Part shown: positions 27,638-35,581 of the stretch, one piece after another
How the letters are laid out: the number at the start of each line of letters is the position of its first letter
Numbering within the stretch: position 1 is the stretch's first letter
Source of the DNA: Virgibacillus_R byunsanensis
GTDB taxonomy: Bacteria > Bacillota > Bacilli > Bacillales > Amphibacillaceae
Direction: 5' to 3'
Assembly (NCBI RefSeq): GCF_042675965.1
Contig: NZ_JBHTKJ010000046.1
Location: 1-64,000, forward strand
Length of the DNA stretch: 64,000 nt
Program-made: the position numbers and the translations under genes
Notes under the pieces: model-generated
What the model saw: only the letters and a program-made list of their open reading frames with translations
The model's database searches: none
Told to the model about the DNA's origin: nothing

Positions 27638-28933
27638 TTATTCGCCAGAGTGGTTCAATTCAATTTGTGATAAGATAGTTGATTGCGCTTCATCTAATGC
27701 TTCCTGGGGTTCTGATTCTCCAGTCGCTATTAATTGTAATGCTTGTGCCATCGGCTCCCAAACCTCTGCCATCTCTGGTATGTTTGGCATTGGAACTGCT
27801 CGTTGCGATTGAATTGCAACAGCCTGCGCTCCCTCATTATCAGCAATAATAGGATCATCAATTAATGATTTCACAGGTGGTATTTCACTTGTTTCTTCAA
27901 AACGTATCTTAGCGTTTTCTTCGTTTGCAATCCATTCTATTAATACAGTTGCCCATTCTTCGTTATTAGAAAAGCTAGATAAGTGCCATCCTTTAACACC
28001 CATAAAAGTCTCTGGGTATTCTCCGTTTGGAAGTTTAGGAAGTGGTGTTACACCATAATCCATGCCAATTTCATTAAGTGTTTGAAATGCCCATGGACCG
28101 TCCATCACAGAAGCAACATCTCCATCTTGAAATAGACCATCTTTTGCAGATCCACCACTTTCACCAATTATGCCTGAAGGGAAAATTTCTTCATACCATT
28201 TTTGAATATACCTTGCACCCTCAACAGCACCTTCATTATTCACACCTAGATCTTGTGGATTAGGGACATCATTTTCACTACCAAATACATAGCCACCATA
28301 ACCTGACATTACTGAATTACCAAAGTAAAAATTATCCCACAAAGCAAGAAAACCATATTGTTCAGTACCAGAGAATTCCTTCGAAAACTCAAATAGCTCA
28401 TCATATGTTTCAACTGGTTCTGACATCAATTCTTTATTATATATAAAAACCGGCGTTTCTGTTGCTTTTGGCAAACCATACAATTTTCCATCATAATTTT
28501 GAGCTTGCAAAGATGATTCAGTATAAATAGCTGTTACAGATTCATCCACATCTAATGGAGCAATTATTCCCTCTGTTACTACTTGCCCTATTTGATCATG
28601 GGGTAAAGTTATTACATCTGGCCCTTGACCTGATGGTCCATCTAAACGGATTTGCTCCCGAATTTCTGTAGCCATGTCCAATTCTTTATATTCAACAGGG
28701 ATACCGTACTCTTCTTCAAAACTAGCAATAGCTGCATCCAAGCCAACACCCTTATCTTTATCTTCCCAAATCACCAGTTTTTCAGGCTTTTCTTCTTCAG
28801 CATTTTCGTTGTCAGACTCTTCTGTTCCGTTATCCGTTTCCTCTGTTTCATTGGCTTCCCTATCAGGTGAACAAGCCACCATAACTCCAACTATAAATAG
28901 TGACGAAAGTAACAATACAATCCACTTTTTCAT
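27638..28933 (-). CDS. Maltodextrin-binding lipoprotein MalE/MdxE type
   Basis: A 431-residue lipoprotein (signal ending VGVMVAC) with an acidic Glu/Asn/Thr linker of about 35 residues. The sequence KLVIWEDKDKGVGLDAAIASF followed by PDVITLPHDQIGQ is typical of maltose/maltodextrin-binding proteins, as is GPWAFQTLNEIGMDYGVTPL. First gene of the leftward operon; GGAGGGG lies five bases before the ATG. Confidence 0.93.
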   Translation of the reverse strand: MKKWIVLLLSSLFIVGVMVACSPDREANETEETDNGTEESDNENAEEEKPEKLVIWEDKDKGVGLDAAIASFEEEYGIPVEYKELDMATEIREQIRLDGPSGQGPDVITLPHDQIGQVVTEGIIAPLDVDESVTAIYTESSLQAQNYDGKLYGLPKATETPVFIYNKELMSEPVETYDELFEFSKEFSGTEQYGFLALWDNFYFGNSVMSGYGGYVFGSENDVPNPQDLGVNNEGAVEGARYIQKWYEEIFPSGIIGESGGSAKDGLFQDGDVASVMDGPWAFQTLNEIGMDYGVTPLPKLPNGEYPETFMGVKGWHLSSFSNNEEWATVLIEWIANEENAKIRFEETSEIPPVKSLIDDPIIADNEGAQAVAIQSQRAVPMPNIPEMAEVWEPMAQALQLIATGESEPQEALDEAQSTILSQIELNHSGE

Positions 28934-28959
28934 CTTTTCCCCTCCTAATTTTAGCTTAC

Positions 28960-29017
28960 TGAATGCGTTTTCATTTTATCTGTGAAAACGATTGCACAAC
29001 TACTAGTTACTATTATA
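28960..29017 (-). promoter_or_regulatory. malE promoter region with cre-like and LacI-like sites
   Basis: A TATAAT (minus strand, 29017-29012) is the probable -10 box; the -35 (TTGTGT) is weak. Downstream lie two near-consensus cre/LacI sites, TGAAAACGATTGCA (28983-28996, plus strand) and TGAAAACGCATTCA (28973-28960, minus strand), each one mismatch from the cre consensus. Repression by CcpA and the LacI-type protein is predicted. Confidence 0.55.
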
Positions 29018-29181
29018 CACAATAAAAACCCAAACACAATAAAAAATAATAGATTACAAGATTATTTTTTATGTGTTATGATTATTGCATATAAAACGCT
29101 TACATTTTATAGGCTAGATTACCACTTCTTATGTTTTTTTATTTAGCAAGACTAGAATAACTTTAGGTAATTGGTTTTATT

Positions 29182-29203
29182 TGCGCAATCGATTGCATAT
29201 AAT
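29182..29203 (+). promoter_or_regulatory. Palindromic LacI-type operator and -10 box for the GH13 gene
   Basis: GCAATCGATTGC (29185-29196) is a perfect 12-bp palindrome with the central CG of LacI-family operators. TATAAT follows at 29198-29203. The -35 is not clear. A transcript from here would read through the dispersed element before reaching the GH13 gene. Confidence 0.5.
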
Positions 29204-29280
29204 TATAGTTTCCTATCAAGGACTCTTATCTTTATTGCTTTCGTCCATGGTATGATGAAGATTAAAGATTACTATTTTGA

Positions 29281-29612
29281 AAACAAAAGCGCAAGTGCCC
29301 GTTTAGCGACGTATGGGCTGTGCCCGTGCATCGCGGGTGGATCGACGTTGCCGCGCATAGCGGCGAAGTTAGTCGATCTTCCTTATATCCGCATGAGATT
29401 CACTCCAGAGTATAAGATTCACTTTAACTTTTGCCATTATTGGCAATAAGTCAAGTTCATCTTAAAGGAAACACGAAGAGCGTAAGCGAATCGATGTTGA
29501 CTTATCGTAAGGAGGATCAGGATGCCCAATAGTCGCTGGGCGCTGGAGCTGGACGTGGCTTACACAGTCATTAAATTATCCGCAGGGGTCAGATTTTATA
29601 ATTCCCTAAACT
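29281..29612 (+). repeat. Dispersed element, longest copy, directly upstream of the GH13 gene
   Basis: It begins AACAAAAGCGCAAGTGCCCG and ends GGACGTGGCTTACACAGTC ... TTTTATAATTCCCTAAAC. Most of it is shared with 49079-49285, including GTTGACTTATCGTAAGGAGG and the GTCGCTGGGCGCTGGAGCTG block; a segment around 29320-29390 is extra here. It carries a ribosome site and ATG (29522) that read in frame into the GH13 gene. Confidence 0.8.
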
Positions 29613-29632
29613 ATGAAAAAGGAGCGAAATCA

Positions 29633-31390
29633 TTGATAAAAGAATCGATTTATCACCGTCCGAAAAACAATTTTGCTTATGCCTATGATGAGAAAACGTT
29701 ACACATCCGTCTGCAAACGAAGAGAAATGATATGGAGCAGGTAACCCTTATACACGGAGACCCTTATGATTGGTCGGAGAATAAGTGGCAAGTGCATAAA
29801 AAGGATATGTATCTTCAAGCATCTGATGAACTTTTTGATTATTGGCTTGTAGAAATATCTCCTCCATATAGACGGTTACGTTACGGGTTTGAACTTACTA
29901 ATGAAGAAGAAAAGATTGTTTATACGGAAACGGGATTTTATAACGTTGCGCCTTCTGATGTTAAACTTTATTTTTGTTTCCCGTTTTTGAACTCTATTGA
30001 TGTATTTCAAGCACCTGAGTGGGTTAAAAATACGGTTTGGTATCAGATTTTCCCCGAACGCTTTGCAAACGGAAACACTGAAAATGACCCAGAAGGAACA
30101 CTTGAATGGGGAAGTGTTGATCCTTCATATGATAATCATTTCGGTGGTGATTTTGAAGGTGTTATGGAACACCTTGATTATCTAGAGGATATAGGTATAA
30201 CTGGCATTTATTTCACACCTATATTCAAAGCATACTCTAACCATAAATACGATACTATTGATTATATGGAGATTGATCCACAATTTGGTGATAAAGAGAC
30301 ATTTAAGGAACTTATTAAGAAGTGTCATGAAAGAGGAATTCGGGTGATGCTTGATGCTGTTTTTAATCATAGCGGATATTACTTCCCACAATTTCAAGAT
30401 GTTTTAAAGAATGGTAAAAGCTCGCAATACAAAGATTGGTTTCACATCAGAGAATTTCCAGTTCAAACAGAACCAAGACCTAATTTTGATTCGTTTGCAT
30501 TCACACCTCATATGCCAAAATTAAACACTGAAAACCCTGAAGTAAAACAATATTTACTTGATGTTACTTCCTATTGGATCGAAGAGTTTGATATCGATGG
30601 TTGGAGGCTTGATGTTGCTAACGAAGTTGACCATCAATTTTGGAGAGATTTTAGAAAAAAAGTAAAGACAATTAAATCAGATGTATACATCCTGGGAGAA
30701 ATTTGGCACGACTCCATGCCTTGGTTACAAGGAGATCAATTTGATGCTGTGATGAATTATCCTTTTACACTTGCTGCTCTCGATTATCTCGCAACAGGAA
30801 CAATCACTGCCAATGAGTTTAAAAATCAGATGACCAAAGTTCTTTGCTCCTATCCTGAAAATGTTAATGAAGTTGCCTTTAATCTGTTGGGAAGTCATGA
30901 TACTGCACGTGTACTTACGCTATGTAACGAAGATAGTCGAAAAGCAAAATTGTTATACGTACTACAATTTTCTTTTAAAGGAACTCCATGTGTCTATTAT
31001 GGAGATGAAATTGGAATGACCGGCGGAGATGATCCAGGTTGTAGAAAATGTATGATTTGGGATAAAAGTAAACAAGATTTACAATTAAAATCCTTTATTA
31101 AAAAGTTAATTCATTTCCGTAAAACAGAAGCAGCATTTGGAAGTAGAGGGAAATTCAGATTTATGGAATCTGGAATAGAAACAAACCATCTCGTCTATTC
31201 CAAATCATATGAAAATGAAGTTGTTTATGTTGCCATAAATCCATCCGAGAAACCAATTACCGTCTCGATTCCAGATGTTTATGGTACGTATGCCAAAAAC
31301 GTATGGACAAATGAAACCATTACACCGATTAAGAACTCGATCAAAATTGAATTGGGCGCAAACGACTTCTTCATTATTAAAGCTTATTAG
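29633..31390 (+). CDS. Alpha-glycosidase GH13: neopullulanase / cyclomaltodextrinase / maltogenic amylase type
   Basis: About 585 residues from TTG 29633, chosen because AAGGAG lies eight bases upstream and homologous enzymes begin near KEAIYHRP. An N-terminal CBM34 domain (about 1-125) is followed by the (beta/alpha)8 barrel. Conserved regions are DAVFNHSG, GWRLDVANEVD (nucleophile Asp327), GEIWHD (acid/base Glu356) and LGSHDTAR (Asp423). It degrades cyclodextrins, pullulan or maltodextrins in the cytoplasm. The frame stays open to ATG 29522 inside the repeat, giving a possible 37-residue extension. Divergent from the malE operon. Confidence 0.9.
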   Translation: MIKESIYHRPKNNFAYAYDEKTLHIRLQTKRNDMEQVTLIHGDPYDWSENKWQVHKKDMYLQASDELFDYWLVEISPPYRRLRYGFELTNEEEKIVYTETGFYNVAPSDVKLYFCFPFLNSIDVFQAPEWVKNTVWYQIFPERFANGNTENDPEGTLEWGSVDPSYDNHFGGDFEGVMEHLDYLEDIGITGIYFTPIFKAYSNHKYDTIDYMEIDPQFGDKETFKELIKKCHERGIRVMLDAVFNHSGYYFPQFQDVLKNGKSSQYKDWFHIREFPVQTEPRPNFDSFAFTPHMPKLNTENPEVKQYLLDVTSYWIEEFDIDGWRLDVANEVDHQFWRDFRKKVKTIKSDVYILGEIWHDSMPWLQGDQFDAVMNYPFTLAALDYLATGTITANEFKNQMTKVLCSYPENVNEVAFNLLGSHDTARVLTLCNEDSRKAKLLYVLQFSFKGTPCVYYGDEIGMTGGDDPGCRKCMIWDKSKQDLQLKSFIKKLIHFRKTEAAFGSRGKFRFMESGIETNHLVYSKSYENEVVYVAINPSEKPITVSIPDVYGTYAKNVWTNETITPIKNSIKIELGANDFFIIKAY

Positions 31391-31420
31391 AAAATAGCTA
31401 AAAGGTTAAGAGGGGAACTA

Positions 31421-31783
31421 ATGAACTGACAATGGTGGAAAGAAAGTGTCATCTATTAAATTTATCCACGCAGTTTTAACGACAGTAACCAGGATGGTAT
31501 TGGCGATATCAACGAGATTATTGAAAAACTCGATTACCTAAAGGATCTGGGGATTGATGTGATCTGACTCTCCCCTGTCTATGGATCCTCCAATGATGAC
31601 AATGGTTATGATATTAGTGATTACCAGGCTGCCATGTCTGAATTTCGAACGATGGAAGATTGGGATCGTATATTGAACGAAATTCATGTACGTAATATGA
31701 AGTTAATCATGGATCTCGTCATCAATCATACATCAGATGAGCACAATTGGTTTGCTGAATCACTTAAATCCATCGACAGTTGA
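31421..31783 (+). pseudogene. Truncated oligo-1,6-glucosidase (GH13, MalL-like) with three in-frame stops
   Basis: After GAGGGG and an ATG, the frame encodes a recognisable GH13 N-terminus (QWWKESVIY, YPRSFNDSNQDGIGDI, YLKDLGIDVI, LSPVYGSSNDDNGYDISDYQ, MDLVINHTSDEHNWF). It is interrupted by TGA at codon 3, by TAA where family members have Gln in YQIYPRSF, and by TGA where they have Trp in WLSP. It ends at a TGA after about 120 codons, whereas intact enzymes have about 560. The rest of the gene is missing. It lies 30 bp after the GH13 gene as a former operon partner. Confidence 0.85.
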
Positions 31784-31787
31784 GATG

Positions 31788-31825
31788 AAAACAAGGGATC
31801 CTAATTTGGATCTCTTGTTTTTTTG
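31788..31825 (+). terminator. Terminator after the decayed glucosidase
   Basis: AAACAAGGGATCC and GGATCTCTTGTTT form a stem with a run of seven T, immediately after the pseudogene stop. Confidence 0.85.
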
Positions 31826-31829
31826 TTAG

Positions 31830-32215
31830 CTTAGGAATTAGAAGCATGCGAATAGTTTAACTGTTTAAGCCACGTCCGGCGTAAGGAGACTAGACACAAG
31901 GTGCTTGCGCTTTTGTTCCTGTTTAATAGACTGTGTACCACATCCAGAACCGGCACACTCGACATGACGTACTTAGCTTACAAAGGATAGATGCGCTTTT
32001 GTTCACACTACCGACTGCCTACACAAGTTAATTCAGCGGATTTGTCCTGTTATTCCGCGATTTATATAATAATTCCGTACTTTTGTCAGTTATTCCGCGT
32101 TAATGTACTGGAATTCCGTGCTTTCGTTCATTTATTCCGCATTTAGGCCTATTTGCTTTGGAATTTGCTACTGTTTATGTCAAGTTCTCCTAGGTAAGTC
32201 AACATCGATTCGCTA
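31830..32215 (-). repeat. Composite repeat (inverted copy): two dispersed elements plus GCGGAATAA array copy 2
   Basis: This gene-free stretch, read on the minus strand, holds in order a fragment of the 29281/49079 element (AGCGAATCGATGTTGACTTA, about 32215-32196), the array with CAAATTCCAAAGCAAA and GCGGAATAA units (about 32170-32035), an element with AACAAAAGCGC ... CGGTTCTGGATGTGG (about 32005-31921), and one with AACAAAAGCGCAAGC ... GGACGTGGCTTAAACAGTT (about 31920-31830). The same order array-element-element recurs at 46650-47006. No gene is seen to 32399. Confidence 0.75.
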
Positions 32216-32399
32216 AGCACTTTTGGTTGGTGAATGGAGTTGATTGCTCTCTCCCGAGTTGCGGTGCATGTGCCCCGAGTTCAATTTCACTTTACACACC
32301 CTCTCTATTAGACATCCCCTCCCCCAACTAGTATCCTCTTACTTAAATACGTATAGTAAATACACCGTGTCTAAAACTAAGCTTAGAGGAGCTGAAAAC

Positions 32400-34445
32400 A
32401 TGACCGATCCAAATACAAACCATTTAATAAATGAAAAATCTCCATATCTGCAACAACACGCTCATAACCCTGTTGACTGGTACCCATGGAGTGAGGAAGC
32501 ATTCGATAAAGCCAAAAAAGAAGATAAACCTATATTTTTGTCAATAGGTTATAGCACTTGCCATTGGTGCCATGTCATGGCACATGAATCATTTGAAGAT
32601 GAAGAAGTCGCTACATACTTAAACGAGCATTATATATCGATAAAAGTTGATCGGGAGGAACGGCCAGATGTCGATTCCGTGTATATGAAGGTGTGCCAGA
32701 TGATGACTGGACATGGCGGCTGGCCATTATCCGTTTTTATGACACCGGATAAAATTCCTTATTACGCTGGTACCTATTTTCCGAAAAAAAGTAAATATGG
32801 TATGCCAGGATTTATGGAAGTCATCACACAACTCCATAAAAAGTATAAAACTGATCCAGACCATATTAACGAAGTAACCCAAAGTGTGACGGATGCATTG
32901 CAAAGGGCTGTACAAGCTAAAAGCAGCACCCGACTGTCAAAGGATATTATTGACGAGGCATTTAAGCATTTAGGAAAGAGCTTTGACTTTTCATATGGTG
33001 GGTTTGGCGATGCACCAAAATTCCCACAACCACAAAATCTCCTTTTTCTACTAAAGCAGTATCATTTTACTGGTAAAACTGCGGCTCTCAAAATGGTGGA
33101 AAGCACACTTCAATCCATGGCATCTGGAGGTATTTATGACCATGTCGGATTTGGATTTTCCCGTTATTCCACCGACCAAAAATGGCTGGTGCCACACTTT
33201 GAAAAGATGCTCTATGATAACGCGATGCTGTTAATTGTTTATACGGAATGCTATCAAATAACGAAAAACGCACTTTACAAACAAATAAGTGAGCAGATTA
33301 TTACGTTTGTGAAACGAGAAATGACAAGTCCTGAAGGTGCTTTTTTCTCTGCGATTGACGCTGATTCAGAGGGTGTTGAAGGGAAATATTATGTATGGAA
33401 CTACGATGAGGTCATGGCTATTCTTGGAGAAGATCTTGGAAAACTTTACACGGCCATGTATGATATTACGCCTGAAGGGAATTTTGAAGGGAAAAATATT
33501 CCGAATCTCATTAAATCAAATTTAGAAACAGTGGCTCAAGAACATACTATTTCCACTGATGTATTACAAAAAGAAATGGAAAAAGCTCGTTCAATATTGT
33601 TAACCGAGCGCGAAAAACGTATCTATCCGCATGTTGATGATAAAGTTTTAACAGCTTGGAACGCTATGATGATCACAGCATTAGCGAAAGCTGGTAAGGT
33701 ATTTGCCAATCCGAAGTATACAGAAGCGGCTCAGCAAGCATTGTCCTTTATTGAGGATAACTTGTTTGAAAATGACCGGCTGATGGCACGATTTCGTGAC
33801 GGAGAAGTGAAATATAATGCTTATCTGGATGACTACGCATTTCTCCTGTGGGCATATATTGATTTATATGATTCAACGTTTGATTTAGCCTTTTTAGAGA
33901 AAGGCCGAAATCTGTTGGATAGCATGATTGATTTATTCTGGGATAATGACCAAGGTGGTTTTTATTTTACTGGAAGTGACAGTGAGCAACTTTTATCACG
34001 GGAAAAAGAAATTTACGACGGTGCGATCCCATCGGGAAACAGCGTAGCATCAGTAATACTAGCTCGATTTGGAAATGCTACAGGTGAAACATCTTATCTT
34101 GATAAACTTGAGGAAATGTATCGCACTTTTTATGCAGATATAAAGCAGGTTCCCTCAGCAAGTACTTTTTTCATCCAAAGCCTGTTGTTGACTGAACATC
34201 CAACCAAAGAAGTAGTAGTATTGGGGAATGATAATAGTTTCATCAGTAGACTACAAGAGGAATTCTTACCCCATATAACCTTGCTTGCCAGCAATAACGC
34301 TGAAAATTTTAAAAACATCTCCCCTTTCGCAGCTGAATATAAGCAGATTGATCAGGAAACAACCGTTTATGTTTGTGAAAACTTTTCCTGTCAACAACCG
34401 ACGACAGATATAGATAAAGCACTACAAATGATTACGGGAAAATAA
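32400..34445 (+). CDS. Thioredoxin-domain protein of the YyaL/DUF255 family
   Basis: A 681-residue protein matching the length of Bacillus YyaL. The N-terminal DUF255 thioredoxin-like domain carries Cys54 and Cys57 in YSTCHWCHVMAHESF. The rest is an alpha/alpha toroid resembling N-acylglucosamine epimerases and glycosidases (GGIYDHVGFGFSRYSTD, HFEKMLYDNAML, DGAIPSGNSVASVIL). The biochemical role of the family is not established. ATG 32400 has GAGGAG upstream; the open frame back to 32244 runs through repeat-like DNA and is not coding. Monocistronic. Confidence 0.88.
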   Translation: MTDPNTNHLINEKSPYLQQHAHNPVDWYPWSEEAFDKAKKEDKPIFLSIGYSTCHWCHVMAHESFEDEEVATYLNEHYISIKVDREERPDVDSVYMKVCQMMTGHGGWPLSVFMTPDKIPYYAGTYFPKKSKYGMPGFMEVITQLHKKYKTDPDHINEVTQSVTDALQRAVQAKSSTRLSKDIIDEAFKHLGKSFDFSYGGFGDAPKFPQPQNLLFLLKQYHFTGKTAALKMVESTLQSMASGGIYDHVGFGFSRYSTDQKWLVPHFEKMLYDNAMLLIVYTECYQITKNALYKQISEQIITFVKREMTSPEGAFFSAIDADSEGVEGKYYVWNYDEVMAILGEDLGKLYTAMYDITPEGNFEGKNIPNLIKSNLETVAQEHTISTDVLQKEMEKARSILLTEREKRIYPHVDDKVLTAWNAMMITALAKAGKVFANPKYTEAAQQALSFIEDNLFENDRLMARFRDGEVKYNAYLDDYAFLLWAYIDLYDSTFDLAFLEKGRNLLDSMIDLFWDNDQGGFYFTGSDSEQLLSREKEIYDGAIPSGNSVASVILARFGNATGETSYLDKLEEMYRTFYADIKQVPSASTFFIQSLLLTEHPTKEVVVLGNDNSFISRLQEEFLPHITLLASNNAENFKNISPFAAEYKQIDQETTVYVCENFSCQQPTTDIDKALQMITGK

Positions 34446-34540
34446 TTCTAGATGATTCTTTAAGTAGAAAGTTCCATTTTTTCTGAAATAACGCCTGTGC
34501 TATAATTAGTTACATCATTACAAAGGGGTGCGAGCCAACC

Positions 34541-34690
34541 ATGCTGACAATAAAAATGAATGTACAAACAGCCTATCACGGTGAATTACTGCGTGAAGGG
34601 AAAGTTTATGAGATTGATGAAACGACAGCAAAGCGCTGGATTGCTAGTAAAATAGCTGCTCCGGACGATGGGAAAAAGCCAGATAGCTAA
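34541..34690 (+). CDS. Small protein, 49 residues, phage/YqbF-like N-terminal domain type
   Basis: ATG 34541 is preceded by AAAGGGGTG and, further up, an extended -10 box TGCTATAAT (34498-34506). The product (MLTIKMNVQTAYHGELL, then EGKVYEIDETTAKRWIAS) resembles short proteins of the type KVYxxGEVxEVDExTAxRWI that occur in Bacillaceae and in phage head regions. A terminator follows directly. Promoter, ribosome site and terminator make it a likely real gene. Function unknown. Confidence 0.65.
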   Translation: MLTIKMNVQTAYHGELLREGKVYEIDETTAKRWIASKIAAPDDGKKPDS

Positions 34691-34700
34691 ACTATAAAAG

Positions 34701-34737
34701 AATCCCCGCTAAGGTAACTAAGATCGTAGCGGGGATT
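34701..34737. terminator. Terminator between the small gene and ferredoxin
   Basis: AATCCCCGCTA (34701-34711) pairs with TAGCGGGGATT (34727-34737). It lies between convergent genes and can serve both. Confidence 0.75.
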
Positions 34738-34755
34738 TCATATATATATGTTTTG

Positions 34756-34995
34756 CTATTTGTCAGCAAAAAACTTTTCTGCCTTCTCTAAAAAGACTTC
34801 CTGATCAGGCGACAAATCATACTCTTCCTCAATTGCGTCCACTGGGCAAACTGCCTTACATGCACCACAATCAATACAAATGTCCGGATCTATGTAAAAC
34901 TGATCCTTTCCCTCTTCAATACAATCAACAGGGCAGACACTTACACATTCTGCAGATTTCTCTGGCCCACATGGATCTAGAATAACAAAAGCCAT
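34756..34995 (-). CDS. 7Fe-type ferredoxin
   Basis: A 79-residue electron carrier. Cysteines 9, 17, 21 and 25 follow the CX7CX3CX3C pattern of [3Fe-4S]/[4Fe-4S] ferredoxins, and Cys40, 43, 46 and 50 (CIDCGACKAVCP) bind the second cluster. The acidic composition is typical. Monocistronic, with AGGAGG before the ATG. Which cluster type occupies the first site cannot be read with certainty. Confidence 0.9.
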   Translation of the reverse strand: MAFVILDPCGPEKSAECVSVCPVDCIEEGKDQFYIDPDICIDCGACKAVCPVDAIEEEYDLSPDQEVFLEKAEKFFADK

Positions 34996-35090
34996 CTATC
35001 GTATACCTCCTAATTTGCTAGATAAAATAGCGCTTCTATTTCATGATACATGACATTGCAAGTTCCTGTAAACAGTGTAACCTTAGAGCT

Positions 35091-35411
35091 TTACCTTGCA
35101 AAATACAGATGTGCATGTAATGAACAACCAGGATTAAAAGCAGCATTGCACGAAGGACACGAATAATGACTATTCAAATATTCATTTATTGTCAGTTCCA
35201 CGCCACATCCACCACATAGTAATGCATATTGATTAAACGCTTCTTTTGGCCATACTCGCTTTTGTCCACAGCCGTGCGTTTGATGGCATAAATAGCACGG
35301 GAAATACGCCATACAGCAATAAAACTTTATCGCGATTCGATCATTTTCTTCATGGTAATGTTCGCAGCGTGTTTCGCTATCAATAGCTCCTGTAACAGCA
35401 TGTCTGTTCAT
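35091..35411 (-). CDS. CHY zinc finger protein
   Basis: A 106-residue protein with many Cys/His pairs: TRCEHYHEENDRIAIKFYCC, CYLCHQTHG, LLCGGCGVELT and YSCPSCNAAFNPGC. This is the bacterial single-domain CHY-type zinc finger, with about three zinc sites. Function in bacteria is not known. AAGGAG lies before the ATG. Confidence 0.85.
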   Translation of the reverse strand: MNRHAVTGAIDSETRCEHYHEENDRIAIKFYCCMAYFPCYLCHQTHGCGQKRVWPKEAFNQYALLCGGCGVELTINEYLNSHYSCPSCNAAFNPGCSLHAHLYFAR

Positions 35412-35581
35412 TGAAATACTCCTTCAACTAAAGTCTATCTCTTATTATAAAGGATTTATTTACTTCTAACTACATGGTTTATCCTAAAACTTTGCAAAAG
35501 TCAATTGACATAGGGTCTTTAAGTCTATATATTTATAATAATTGGACTTTTCAAACAAATGATTGTGGAGGGGGTTATTTA

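Noticed and set aside
29522..29632. N-terminal 37 codons of the GH13 open frame as normal coding sequence
   Set aside because: These codons lie in a dispersed element, and a TTG with a good ribosome site fits the family start; kept only as a finding.
32244..32399. N-terminal 52-codon extension of the YyaL-like protein
   Set aside because: No ribosome site at the upstream start, sequence is repeat-like, and ATG 32400 has GAGGAG and matches the usual family N-terminus.
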